A stretch of 64,000 bases of DNA from Polymyxa betae (lineage: Eukaryota > Endomyxa > Phytomyxea > Plasmodiophorida > Plasmodiophoridae): positions 62,001-126,000 of the forward strand of contig RBZT01000415.1 of the NCBI GenBank assembly GCA_003693705.1. Reading direction: 5' to 3'. The position numbers and the translations under genes were made by a program. The notes below the pieces were generated by a model. It ran no database searches, was not told the origin of the DNA, and was given only the letters and a program-made list of their open reading frames with translations. Within the stretch, counting starts at the first letter, position 1. Each line of letters begins with the position of its first letter. Below, one piece after another: positions 47,301-59,089 of the stretch.

Positions 47301-50271
47301 GATCGAATCTATTGACTGCCGCGGGCATGTCGTTCTGAAAGACGACGACGATAACGCCCATGCCCAGCTTCTGGTTGTCTGCAGCTGGCATGCCATCAAG
47401 CAGAGCTGCCATGTCTTAGCTGCCCTAGCTCGTCTTGGTAGCCTGGCGCTTGACATCGTTCGTAGTATCGGCGATACTCTCATCGATGTTCTGTATACTT
47501 GCAAACACCAAGGCGTCTTGCTGAATACTTTCCTTTCTCTGAAAGAAATAGCGGCATCAGTCCCCGTTGATCTGTTGCAGCAATGGCTTGATCGTCTGAT
47601 AGCGGATGTTCAAGCTGGCGATTCTGGTCAATGGATTCGCCGCAGCGCTGGTGTCCCATTTTGTTTCAGAGCGCTCTTGCATGCTGTTCGTGGCCATACA
47701 CAAAGTCAGACTTTTCTGGAGGCAACACTTTCGCTAAATTTTTCAAGTGTTTCTGTTGTTTTTAGAAACAAATTTGTGTCTCTTGGCCTAATGAATACTT
47801 TAATGTTATAAGACTCTATTTTTGGACAAATAATTTAAAAAATGACAAACCCTAATGTTGCTTCCTAGGACTGATGACTGAACGTGTTCTGGATGCGCTG
47901 TTGAAGATCACCAGCGCCTCCGATCATGAATGGCAAATCCGTGTTCATTCCCTGAACATCGTTCGGGCACTGGTCGGCGACACGTCACTCGCCAACGCTG
48001 TCGTTACCAGAATCGCTTCCGTTATGATCATTTCAATTTCTGGTTGTTTCATTCTTTTCAAGCTATCACATTGATTAAATCCGGTGTCAGGATTTGACTC
48101 TCCTGATTGGGCGCTGAGGAATTCTTCGCTGATGCTTTTTACGTCATCGGTGAAGATGTCGTGCTCGGCGACGACAACTGGACGGTCGCTCTTTACAGCA
48201 CATCCGGATTTATATGACTTCTTCCTTCATCATCTCAAGAAGGCCACTTGTGACCGTCAGTTCAGCCACGATTCCAGGTTAGTTGGATACTTTACTGTTT
48301 GAGATCTCATTAAACAACCTTCGTAGCCTACATCCAATCCTGTTGTTGCTGTCGCGCCTGCAGTCATGCGCGTCATCGATCGCGACGCTGGCCCGTTTCC
48401 AGCCCTATATAGAACGCTGCGCTTCACATCCGAACTTCTTGATTCGGTACAAAATGTGGTGTCGTTTCAATCGGCGATTAATTTGACGGCAGACAACAAG
48501 CAGCTCGCGCTTTGTTTGTAACATTACAGGATCCGAAGCAATTCGCTGAAACTTTGCTGACGTCATTCCTGCATGAAGATCTGAATGATAATCATGTTCA
48601 CGGAATCTTCCTGCAACTTTTTTATTTGGCTCCACGACTTGGTGTGGCTCGAAATCCATTTTCGCAATTCGCATTTAACGTTTTTTTCCAGAATCACCAA
48701 TCAATCCTGAGGCGATCGCCTCCTGCTTGGACTTCTGTGGGTCCAAATCTAAATCTTTCGTTATTCGACGTTGTTCCTTGGAAGCTTTCGCTGCGCTTCT
48801 GTCAACAAACAACTCAGATGTTAATGTCTCTTTGTTGATTCGGTACGCAATTGACGCCTTCTTACTTGAGGTCGTTTCATTACTTCCTGATTGTTACTTT
48901 CACAAATATTAAATCGCGTTCAATTTAGGAAGATGTACATGTTTTAGGCATTGGACATCATCGTCTGCGAGAAATTGCTGCCAAAGTTCTCGTTCAGTTT
49001 GGACAGCTTATTGAACCAGAGCAGTTTCTTAAACTGATGACTGCCGGATTACAATTGGTAGCTTTTTGCTTCGATTTATGATCGATGTTTTTCTTACCTA
49101 TTTTGACCTCAGTGTCCCGATGTGGTCAGGCTCGCGTCTGAGTCGAATGCTCTGCCGAAAGATCTCGCCTTGGAGCTTGTATTGCTGCAGTCCCTGTATG
49201 AATCGCCATCGGAATTCACGCAACTGCTAGAGCGTGCTTTCTGCCGTCAATCAAGCGCCTTTACCTGGCATCCAGAACTGGTATGGCAATAAACCATCAT
49301 TTTCTGAGTATCTTCTGATACCCATTACCAGCGACGCTTCATTATTCGGGAGGCAGAATCCCTGGCCGATGCTAACGCAGTCCGCCTAATGGGTCGAATG
49401 CAGATTGAAAAACGTGACGTTGAGTTTCTGGATATAATCGGACGGGCGATCTGTCCTGATCAAGAGGCGGAATGTCGTGCTGCCGCTGCCGATGGTACTT
49501 GTACCCTTTTGTCCGAACATTCTGTTGATTTTGGTCACAGCTTTAGTCCACGCTGGAGTTCCGGCAAATGATAACGATGCTGTTTCTTATTGGTGTCATG
49601 TTTTGGATTTGATAGTGTAAGGCTGTCTGATTATTGGACCGTTTCAACTGCTCAGTATAATGCAGAGATGACGACGAAAAGGTTCGGATGGTTGCTTGCT
49701 ACAAACTAGTTCCTTTTGAAGGCGATTCCTCATTTTCGGATCCTCTGCACTCTCTGTTCTGTTTCCTTATACGGCACTTTGGCGCCAATTCAAAATTATC
49801 CCAATCGTTTCGATCGCGGATTGTACAGCTTGCAGATGTCTCGTTGTCCCTGTCGTCATCGTCCTCAGTGTTCATTGTTGATAAGCGCAATGAATATCTG
49901 GAACCGTTATTACTTATTGAACGCATTGCCGTCTTCGTAAAGGTTTTTGCTCAATATTTTGGTTTTCATTTTTTTGATGACATGTTATGTAGGCCTCATT
50001 TCATAACATGTCATCATTGGAACAGAAGCAATGGTCGATGGTTGCGAGATCACTGATGGAGAAGATTGGCCAATTGGATTTATCTTCGTATGTGTCGGTA
50101 TCAGTTGATGAAGTTGTATTTCAATGTCTGTACGCTTCAATTGCTGTGGCTTATGCTAGCAATGTATCGCTTGCAAACGATCTGCAGTCTGCTTTTGCTG
50201 GTCTGCACCCAGTTCTCCATGATCTTATTATGAACAAAAAAATGTTTTGCAAAATACAACATTGTAAATAA
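44316..50271 (+). CDS. THADA: THADA/Trm732-type HEAT-repeat protein
   Basis: THADA (yeast Trm732) partners the FTSJ1/Trm7 methyltransferase for 2'-O-methylation of tRNA position 32. The first exon (44316-45223) is a helical-repeat N-terminus (VLFNWNHAFQKIQRCTGPLV). Exon 2 is 45268-45989, after a 44-nt intron. Later exons carry the conserved DUF2428 blocks: LKLSLENVFPGACADRLM, WENIRNASLAILYKLYEH, DSGSALAQLIFKVYALGRGW, RRSAGVPFCFRALLHAV, RVHSLNIVRALVGDTSL, then SPDWALRNSSLMLF, FFTAHPDLYDFFLHHL-type and NHVHGIFLQLFYLAPRL. The last exon ends at 50271. Introns are mostly short but three contain telomere-like AAACCCT/TTTAGGG motifs and one (46888-47301) is expanded by a 41-bp minisatellite. C-terminal joins (48900-50000) are approximate. 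The N-terminal 60 residues are basic and low-complexity. Confidence 0.88.
45228..45252 (+). repeat. Telomere-like TTAGGG/TTTAGGG/TTTTAGGG run inside a THADA intron
   Basis: Within the 44-nt intron 45224-45267 the sense strand reads one TTAGGG, one TTTAGGG and one TTTTAGGG in tandem, followed by TTTG. Over half of this intron is telomere-like sequence. Confidence 0.85.
46004..46018 (+). repeat. Telomere-like AAACCCT repeat inside the next THADA intron
   Basis: Two tandem AAACCCT units (the C-rich strand in the sense orientation) lie in the 86-nt intron 45990-46075, close to the donor. Confidence 0.85.
46930..47125 (+). repeat. 41-bp minisatellite, about 4.8 copies, in a THADA intron
   Basis: The unit starts TTTCTCATATGTTCGCTCTG and recurs at 46931, 46972, 47013, 47054 and 47095, an exact 41-bp period with near-identical copies (CATTTTCTTG against CATCTTCTTG in the first). 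It sits in the intron 46888-47301, which is about eight times longer than its neighbours. The region is pyrimidine-rich on the sense strand and reads openly by chance. Confidence 0.95.
47847..47855 (+). repeat. AAACCCTAA motif near a THADA 3' splice site
   Basis: A single AAACCCTAA (telobox form) lies about 14 nt before the acceptor CTTCCTAG at 47868. Its CCTAA also resembles a branch-point sequence, so splicing alone could explain it. Confidence 0.6.
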
Positions 50272-50388
50272 GTGTACAATGATATTTTACGCCTTGTGTC
50301 GTTTTATCTTATCCTTTATGACTTACCTAGTACTGCTCTGTACTCATAAAAATGATAGCGAATTCTGCTCTTTATTGCATTATACTTC

Positions 50389-50403
50389 TAGGGTTTAGGG
50401 TTA
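50389..50403. repeat. Telomere-like TAGGGTTTAGGGTTA in the spacer after THADA
   Basis: Two TTTAGGG-type units lie directly against the stop codon of the minus-strand gene at 50404, in the 130-bp spacer between two convergent genes. Confidence 0.8.
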
Positions 50404-51604
50404 CTAAAATCCGTTAAGGTGAATCTCAGAAAGAATTCTCTGTCGTCTCTCGTCTTGTTTTCTGAGTCTCATTTCAAGATCGTCTAACATCTGTCTAGTT
50501 TCTTCCAAGTCCACATTTTCTATCGTTTCTATTTCTCTTTCGACAACATCAGCATGACGTCTGAAATTATGGTCTTCAGTCTGCCGTAATCACAACGGTC
50601 AGTGTCCATAACACACATAAACCACTGTCCCACCTGATCTACATTAATTGAGCACAGGGTCAGTTCTTTTAAAAGCCTCTGAGATATGTTTTGAAGGTTT
50701 GCTAGTTTATCGTCAAACTGATCGAATTCTGCACGTACTTCTTCGACGGCACCACGACCATCCTGTTCTACAAGCCATCAGTAATTATATCATTGAAACT
50801 TCCAAATGGATTTAACGAATACTCAGTGAGAACCTCAAAAGAAGGCCTACCTATTGTTTCTTTAAATGAAGTGGCAATATGATCGGAGACGACGAGATCG
50901 GTAACAGATAATGTATACGAACATTCATGATTCTCAGCGACGCGATCTGGGAGGTCAGATTGCATCACAGATTCAGAAGGATCCGCTGTGATATCACAAA
51001 CTGAGAGGAACTCATTAAACTGAGCGAACGCTACTTCAGGAGAGAATATAACACATTTGTGAACATTGCCATCGTTGCAGACATCATCTCGTCTGGTCTT
51101 CAGTTTGACTTCATCGCCCTCTACTACTGATTCCTTACACATTCTTTCGCCTTGATTGTCTTCTGCTGTTTCCGAAGCTTGGATGCTTGTCCGTGTGGTT
51201 GGGATCCTGCAAATCGACTCTGTTTCCACAGCTTTCCTGTCTACATTGATGTAGACGTTGCTGTGGGCCTGCCTTTCAGTAAATTGTTGCTGAATAACAG
51301 ATGATTTTAAGAAGCCTTCATTGTTATCAGAGCCGATTTGAGAACTGTTACAGTCAGGTGATGTCAACATTTCTGTTGCATTCAAGTTATCCTTGTTCGC
51401 CAAATGGTGACCAATTTTTGCATTGCTTTCAGTAGTAAAACTAAGCGCATCTGGGACAAGGACAGATAAAATTCCACTTCGAAACCCAGAGATTCGACCG
51501 CTGTGCTCATAGTCGAACATAGACCGAACTTTTTCCAAATGCTTTTCAACATTAAATTCTACAACGCTAGGGTCAACAACGGCTGTTGACGCTATTAGCT
51601 GTAG
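50404..51604 (-). CDS. Acidic/coiled-coil segment, C-terminal part of the upstream large gene or a separate gene
   Basis: Minus-strand exons 50800-51604, 50634-50767 and 50404-50580 join in phase (introns of 32 and 53 nt). The 32-nt intron is unusually short; without it the frame stops at 50768. The first exon (starting LQLIASTAVVDPSVVEFNVE) is Ser/Glu-rich and disordered. The last is a strong coiled coil (VEREIETIENVDLEETRQML, then LRKQDERRQRILSEIHL). No ATG with good context opens the first exon, and open frames continue from 51666 to the donor-like GTATGA after 51882, so this is probably the tail of the large upstream gene. Two frames are open between 51666 and 51837 and I could not choose the correct splice route, so it is listed separately. 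Confidence 0.55.
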
Positions 51605-51881
51605 CTGTCAATAGGATATTTTCGGTGAGCATAAGATTCACATTTGAATGTCAAGAACGAATTACCTCAAGAGCATTGGTAGGCAAAGTCTTTGGTCGAC
51701 GACAATTTTTAGGCAGGACGGAGCGATCCTCTTGCACATGGTGAAGTTCGTGAGAGTCTTCACCTGGTGCAGAGCTGTGCAATCCTTCCGCAAACTGTTC
51801 CAAAACGCATTCGCTCAGAAGGACTGAAAACGGGACCTGTTTCAGTTGTTTAACAAAAAAATAAAAAAATAGCCGAGCAAT

Positions 51882-54800
51882 TCATACGTTCTTATTGAAC
51901 AGTTTCACAGCAAGGGCAACGGCGACATCAGCACATTCCAGCACAATCTCGCGAGCGAAATCAACAACATAATCAGGCGTTAATACGCATGGAATCTCGT
52001 TTATGGAGTCCACGCTTGTAAAAGGTTCTTGGATGGTATCCGATTTGGCTCCGACAGCAGTAAAATCGTGTTTCAATTCGCCAGCCTCGATTGGCCATAA
52101 GGCTGTCGTTGCTCTTTCAGATCTTTCAGCATATTCAACTGTAACAGACTCGGATTGTGCCGGTGTCTTTTCCGAAATAACAGTTTCTGTTAGATTCTCG
52201 TGTCGTTGAACATTGATGAGTTTTGAATGGATCCGACGATCGATTTCGTTTTTGTCCCCTTCACCATGACCAGGTTGTGGGACTACAGCTGCCCCAGTTG
52301 GGAGTTCCATTATTTGAGTGCAATGTGCAGCCGAGGATTCAAAGCTTTCTTGCTTCATAACCTGATTGATGGTAGGTACAAGGCTTGGAGAGATAACCTT
52401 TGGAGCCGGAATGATTGCAGATTCATCGAAATTACATACCTGTACAGCTATCGATGATGTATCTTTGCAACGAATTGGTGTCATTGCCCGATCTGTTTGG
52501 ATGTCGACATTTGCCATTTGTTTCTGGAATGCAAAATTGTCGCATTTTGGCACACGAGAAGTCTTAGGTAACAAAGGTCGAAATAACCGCACCGTTGGAT
52601 GCTTGGTATGACTGATTGACAAAGGTTTGACGAACAGGACAGGCTTCTGCGGTTTCGACATTTTTAGCATTGGAGATGTCAAAAGGATGTTCTTCCGTTT
52701 GTCATTAGTGACTTTTTGATCAAATTTCTGGCGTTCACTCTGAAGTGGGGTCCATAAACTTGATTCAGGTCTAATTTTGAGCAAGGTACTCGGCTTTGTA
52801 TCAGAATTAACCTTACTACATTCGTCTCCAGAAATGATTTCGCCTGCGCTTTCTTGGTTGTTAGATTTGCCTGTATTCTGCTTTCTAACAATTTGCCTAG
52901 CTGCTCTTCGACCTTCGAGCAATTGCAATAATTCGTGTGCGGACATCTTGGCGGATATCATCTTCAGAATATCATCCTTTGTTAAAAGCCTGTTGAGATC
53001 ATCAAAATCCATCTTGCCATCCTCCATCAACTCAACATCGACTTCGTCAAGATCAATTGCCGGGAGAGGCAACGAAGGCACTGGAGGACATGCTGCAGAA
53101 ACCATGGGGGATTCTGCAACCTTTTCTGCTCTGGGGGGTTCCGCTTGGGACGTGCCCAATGACGAAGAGACAGGAGTGGGAACAATACTGTTCGAGAATG
53201 AGTTTACTGAAAGCTCCTCAGCATTAGAATTCGCCGAACTTAGTGCTGGCTCACTCTTTGTTGAGAGTGTCTCTACAGAAATCGAAGATATTGTAGGTGA
53301 TGCCTCATCCGATGTGGTAAGCGTACTGGTTGACAACGATGGTAAAACAGTATCAGATAGAGTTTTGCGCTTGACAAGGTTAAAATCAAGGGCTGGTACG
53401 ATCGTCTTTCGACCTTGAATTGTTTCAGTTTGAGGGGTTTGTTGCTCCATGGTCCATTGCGATTGGAGTGACTGAATCCAATCGATATGTCGTGAGAAAT
53501 GAAACTGCCTCGTTAGCTGAAGGCGACTTTTTAGTGCAGAGAGAGCTTCACGAAGTGAAGACTCATCGTCTTCGCAAATCCAAGAGCCGTTTGACAATTT
53601 GGAGGCTGTAGATACAGCCGGCAGCCGCTTCCTGGCATTAATAAACCGTTCTTGGAAGGCTTCGAACATGGGCTCAGCAGGTGAATATTTCGCAATCAGG
53701 TTGGCATTGTCGATAGACGCCTCACTTTCTTCAAGCAGCTCGACAATCATCTGCTGTATGTGGAACTCGCTCAAGCCTTCGACGAATTTAGACACGACCC
53801 TCAGTTTAAGTAGCACACCGAGATTGTTGGTTCTATCTGAACGGCGCAACTGCTCTATCAGATTGAAAACCCAGACCAATCGTCGCCAAAGATCCGATTC
53901 AATATTCGAGCTTGACATTAATGCATCGCATCGCACCAGTAAGTCCAAACAGCAATCGAAATTCGAAAATCTGTTCGGCATCTTTTCTTGTTGCATCCAC
54001 TTTTGAACTATATCAAGCCAGTTCTCAATGGCTTGAGAAACAATAGCAGAGTTAACATGCACGATATCTAGTAATGCTGCAGCGTCCTGATGAGTTAGAA
54101 GATACTTGACGTAGTTGTCAAAAACCGATTGAAACCCGCCATAATAATAAGCAATAGCTGCAGCTAAAGAATGGTCTTTTACGAGAAGGAGTGCATCATT
54201 GATACGATGACAGCGCAGCGAGTTTATAATGCATCCCTCATATGACCAAATTGACTTCAAGGACGGACTTAACCGCTTGACTGCGACATTGGCTGCAGCT
54301 CTTGAAATGCTGACATAGTCATCAGTAGGCCCAGAGCAGAAAGACGATATGGGACTGAGCACTCGAATATGCTGGCTTTCGGGGAACTGAAAGTACGGTA
54401 GTAGGATTGAGACAAAATACGAGCTTAGAATGGAGGGATGTTTCTGAAGAAAGTTTAAGGCCTGTGTGAAGTCATAACGAATAATATACAGCATAAATTT
54501 CGCTGGGACTTGCTTCTCGATGGGAAGGGCCTGTAAGGCTTTCTCGAAATCGGTGTACTGATGCTTCAGATACAGCTCAGCGACTCCGTCAAAAGGTTTA
54601 GAGTCAGCAGATTCGACATAAATATTTGGTCGTAGATAGTTCGATAAGGCTGGGAAGACATCGCGCAGGCCTTCTGATAATGTCATCCAGAATCGATAAA
54701 GCTTTGGATGCAGCTCGAGCCGTGCATGGGACAGAGGGCCTGCGATTTCTTTCTGGTATCGCTGCAAATAATACTCCAACTCTGTGATCGTTAGAATAAT

Positions 54801-56330
54801 ATCATGATAGTCATGACCCTCCTCAAAAAAGTGTTCGACAGCAGCTAGAACATCTTTCAACGAAATTTTTGATTGCTGGGACCAAGAAGCCTTAGCTAGC
54901 ACTGAAACGACACTGTTCTGCGATTGGACCAAGCCGCCGTCCTGACTGCCGCTCTTGATGACATCACCGACAACGAATTCGACGAATGAGATCCCGTTTG
55001 ATACAAGAAATCTGAGCTGACTGGGATGACACGTAAGACTAAACTTGACAGGAATGTGTTGTCTGACAGGGATGTGGGGTCCTGAATCAATCGCAGAAGT
55101 GACTGACATGTGGGGCCCTGGCCCAGTTGAAAAGCTCACTGGCAAGTGATAGCAGGGCTCAGTCATCAAATCGCTGCATAAAATCTGCATACATTGGCCA
55201 CCTTTGATGTCTATCAACAAGATGTCTATCAGGGACGTCAGCAAGCAGACGGTCTGGTTGTCAGCCAAAAATTCCAGGCCCAACGCCTGGACGCTGCTTT
55301 GATAGCCGACCAAACCTGGGCTGAGGGCGATCCGTTTCTCATGCTTCAGATCCCGCGTTAGGACAACCTTCAAGTGTAGGTCGTGTGGTGATGACGTATT
55401 GGCAACCAAAGCGATTGTCGACAGAGATGAATCGTATGCGTAGACAATCTGGTCCGAAGTGCTTGAGAGAGTTGTCCCATCGATATCGACATCTCCTTCA
55501 AACGACGAAACCTTTCTATCTGAAATCGATACCAAGGCATGCCGGATCTTGATTTTTTCAGCTTTCAGTGGAGTGCAGTTTTGGTCGTGCCCTGCTCGGT
55601 GGAAATACAGCTGGCTAACGCACCAAACTGTCCCGAATAAGCGATGTTCGTTGAAGAAGAGGGCAACGCTTGGGACAGAAGCATACAGATTTTGATGTAT
55701 CTGAAACCATTCACATTTCTGGTTCTTGTCAATGAAAATCGCATTTTTGGCCAGAAACAGATTTGTGGAAGCCATCCACAAACAATTGTCGCGGGTCATC
55801 AGCAACACAGAGTCAGCATTATCTGATATAGCAACATATAGGCAATCTAAAGAATCGTGGCAATGTCAGCTTCATCTCTAACTTGGTGTCTAAATATATA
55901 CTTAGGTCATGTTTTGGCGGCACCCTAAAGACAGATGTCCTAGGACGGCTCATATGCCTGGCAATCTCTTTCTCTTGTGAAAAAGGTGACGGCAGAATTT
56001 CACATTCTCCACTGTAGGTGCACCATACCAGGATATCTCCATTATGGAGAACGGCAGCAATAAGCATACCTGAAAATCCAGATCTGTCAGGTGAAAGTAC
56101 TGTACTGGCCCGTTCTTGTTACTGACCGGATCTCGAGTAGTTCGCAACAGCATATCGCGAGCCAAAACGTTGCTCGAAAAAGTTTCGGGGACATTGTTCG
56201 TTTGGATACAATGGTGCTAATCGGGTTGCAAACGGAACTTGGTCCAACAAGACTATCACGGGATTGTCTTCGATTGCCTTTGAAAATTCAAGATTGGCTT
56301 CCACCTTTTCGCAATCGATTGAAAAATGGT
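51882..56330 (-). CDS. Large beta-propeller/alpha-solenoid protein, possibly CPLANE1-like
   Basis: The main exon is a 1308-codon frame (51882-55808); at least two short upstream exons lie at about 55830-56050 and 56080-56330 (AAVLHNGDILVWCTYSGECE is WD-like). The start is not fixed. The first 350 residues are beta-rich (LWMASTNLFLAKNAIFIDKN; LGLEFLADNQTVCLLTSL). A long helical-repeat region follows (FEKALQALPIEKQVPAKFML; SIWSYEGCIINSLRCHRIND; LVKDHSLAAAIAYYYGG). A Ser/Pro-rich disordered region and short helices end it. The pattern of an N-terminal propeller, a single-residue-window solenoid and a disordered tail recalls CPLANE1 (C5orf42/JBTS17), a ciliary transition and planar-polarity effector, but no diagnostic block was matched. 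WDR-type trafficking proteins are alternatives. A small duplication (GPHMSV/GPHIPV) occurs at about 55065-55125. Confidence 0.6.
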
Positions 56331-57026
56331 TAAGAACTGAGCTGTGGGCTTACATAGCGAACATGCGACCAAGGTTTCTGGCGGGGGATGGATTGGTCCT
56401 GCGATTTTTGTACATGAATTAATGACATTACTCATTACTGCCTGTGACTCCAATCATATAGGAGCTGTTGTTTGTCACATCACCTATACTCATTCTCCAT
56501 TCGATTCCGTTGTAATCTTGTCGTTCTGAATGTCCATAGTTGAGATTTATGATGAATCAAGAAGTTGAGACTGCGTTTAGACTTTGTCATTAACCCTTTG
56601 GTAGGCATCAACGCCAAAGTGACGCGAGGAGGAATGATCCAGAATATCGTCAAAAAACTATCTCCTTTCTGAACAATAAATTACCTATGCTTTGCATGCA
56701 GGACTTAGTTAGCTGTATTTTATGATGAAAATTCCAGCAGGAACCAAATGATGCTCATTCAGAAATCATTCACATCGGAGATCAAATATATATCGCGGCA
56801 AAGTCGCAGTTTTGGTCATCGGCCAAATCTCTGCTCCTTGTTGCAAATTTTCTTGTATGGCAGAGTTCGTTTTTTCCTGCCGAACCTAATAAAGCCATGG
56901 CCGCTGCCCGAATCACTTCTCCAACATCATCAGAATCGTCGCTGAGCTTCTGGCAGAGCCCTTTCTCTGCTCATGTCGTCTCGATTTGATATCTGGCTTC
57001 AGAAATCTTACCCTGTTTAGCAGGTG
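56331..57026. other. Intergenic, divergent promoter region (boundary uncertain)
   Basis: About 700 bp between the minus-strand propeller gene and GLE1. 5' exons of the minus gene may reach into 56331-56460 (an open stretch with GPIHPPPETLVAC). The plus-strand frame at 56344-56529 has no domain support. Confidence 0.35.
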
Positions 57027-58509
57027 ATGAATTTGTCCTTCAGGCAACCAGCCGATGAGTACAGCAGTAATAGTTCCGACGACGAATTCGAGATGTCGCT
57101 GCCAGAAGACGACGAATCTGAATCGGGCCTCAGCCCACCTCCGCTGTCGACTTCGAGGAGAAAGTCTAGCTATTATCGAAGAACGTCTTCTATTTGGTCC
57201 TCAGATGCGCTGCTGACAATCGAAGAGCACGTATTGTAATTGTCCAATACGTTGCTTTTTATAATGATCTGGCCTAGGCGCGCCAAGAAGCTGCATCTGC
57301 GCTTCTTCGTTTAAAGAGACCATCGATTAGCACGCCAGCGTCCTTTCATTCAGAATTTGTTGATAACCTATCCCATATCTTTACACTGGCAAATCTGCAT
57401 CTCGAAGATGCACAAAAAACGTATACATACTGTCTGTTGACGTTCTCATTTCGGCTGATTTACAACATAGGCAATTTTCTACCGATCACGAGCCATGTAC
57501 ACTGCAAACAAACTTGTATAACTTGACATTCCCTGCTCTGCTTACATCGCTCATTGTTTCGAAGACAAACGCGCCAGCAGGAATTTGAAAGAGTCGCGCA
57601 AGCGTCAATATCGCAATTTCTAGCGGAGCAGAAGAAAATAAGTGAGGAGCAAGAAGCTGCTTCTAAGAGAGCGCAGAAGGAACATGCTGAAGCTGTATCT
57701 TGTGGGTCCTTTCTCATTTTTTTGTGCTAAGTTAACTTAGGCAAGGCGCGAAGCCGAACTTGTCGAGAGGCAAAAGCAAGCAGAGCGAGCTGCAGCAGAA
57801 GCTAGACAGAAGCTCGAACAGGAGACGGCTCTTGAAAAGGAACGTGCAGCCTCTATTGAGAGCGACGCTTCGACTCTGTGGCCATTACAACAGCTTAAAG
57901 TCTCTAAATTGAATTTCCGTTTTGGTTTCGTATTGATGCCCTTTAGGTCGTATCCTCTTTGCAGCGCTTCTGCAAAAAACGGGCCGAATTATTCTCTGCG
58001 CTTGACGCACAGGCCCAAAACGCTCCTTTTAAACCGGATAAGGAGCTATTTCTGGAATGCAATGGGGTGTTAAACCGATTCGTCCCAAGTTCCGATGCCA
58101 TAGCATCCACTGTACAGTTGCCGTTCCCTTTAATTCCTGGTTTGCAGAATTGAGGCAATTTCGTGCAGGTTAAAGACATTACCGCTATAATATCTCAAGC
58201 TGGCGATCGTCTCGATATCCATCTTTGCAACTTGGCCGCATCATTTTTAAAGCAGGTGAAATGATCACGATGTTTGATGATTCTTGTTTTTTTTTTTACT
58301 GAACCTATAGGTTCAAAACAAAGTTTTCCAGAACCCGAATTATGCTCTCGGTTTTGCTCGGTTATGGAAGGGACTGGGAACTGCAATACCTCGATCTGCA
58401 ATAGTGATTCTGTCTGGGTTCTTTGCCCGATGTCCACCTGCTGCTCTGAATCTTGAACCCACAGCGCAAGAACCCACACCTGCTCAAACCGGATCGTTGC
58501 GGTCAGTTT

Positions 58510-58547
<38 letters not shown>

Positions 58548-59089
58548 ATTTAATTCCGGCAATCATCTGTTCATACCCAAATCATCTCGTATCTCTTCGC
58601 GAATTTCGTGTTTTTTTATAAGTTTGTCTCCGCCTTCCAAGGCCTATGGTTGCAGTTTTGCGATGCTAAAGTGTCAATTAGTGCCTTGCTTCGTGTGTTT
58701 TGCTGCTTCATCCAGCGATCCGATGATCAAGCGTCAGACTTTGCATGGTGCTGGGTTTCAAGCGTCTGTTCTTTGCCCGCGACTGTAATGACAGCACCCT
58801 GCCTCCTCATGTTCTTTGAGGTATCCCAAATCTTGAAATTCAAGTACGTATAATCGTTTCGATTTCGTGGTGACAGCTGTTCAACAGAAGGTATAGATTT
58901 TTCGAAAGGTACGGGCCACAAGGCAAGAAATTGGTCCGCTTCGTGGGAAAGAGTGTGATACCTCTGCTACCAATGTCCAATGGCACACTCTCTACGGACG
59001 TCGAGAATCTGAAAACATTCTTTGATGTGACATCGCTGAGGAAGATTCATGAAAGATCTTTTATTTTATCTTGTCTACAATCTACCTAA
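57027..59089 (+). CDS. GLE1: mRNA export factor GLE1
   Basis: GLE1 binds inositol hexakisphosphate and activates the DEAD-box helicase Dbp5 at the cytoplasmic face of the nuclear pore. An acidic/Ser-rich N-terminus (EYSSNSSDDEFEMSLPEDD) precedes a long Glu/Lys/Ala coiled coil assembled from exons near 57287-57409, 57570-57700 and 57740-57880 (ISQFLAEQKKISEEQEAASK; EAELVERQKQAERAAAEARQ). The conserved C-terminal HEAT-like domain follows: LQRFCKKRAELFSALDAQ, FARLWKGLGTAIPRSA, WLQFCDAKVSISALLRVFCC and DFAWCWVSSVCSLPATV, ending in RFFERYGPQGKKLVRFVGKS. The stop is at 59087-59089. The Met at 57027 is the first after a GTG codon; an earlier exon is possible. One intron carries a CT microsatellite. 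Confidence 0.88.
58511..58548 (+). repeat. CT microsatellite in a GLE1 intron
   Basis: About 18 CT units with a few interruptions (CTTT once). It lies on the sense strand of an intron and may extend its polypyrimidine tract. Confidence 0.9.

Noticed and set aside
52777..53418. Plus-strand 213-codon Ser-rich frame
   Set aside because: It lies inside the 1308-codon minus-strand frame and mirrors its Ser/Glu-rich region; no supporting motifs.
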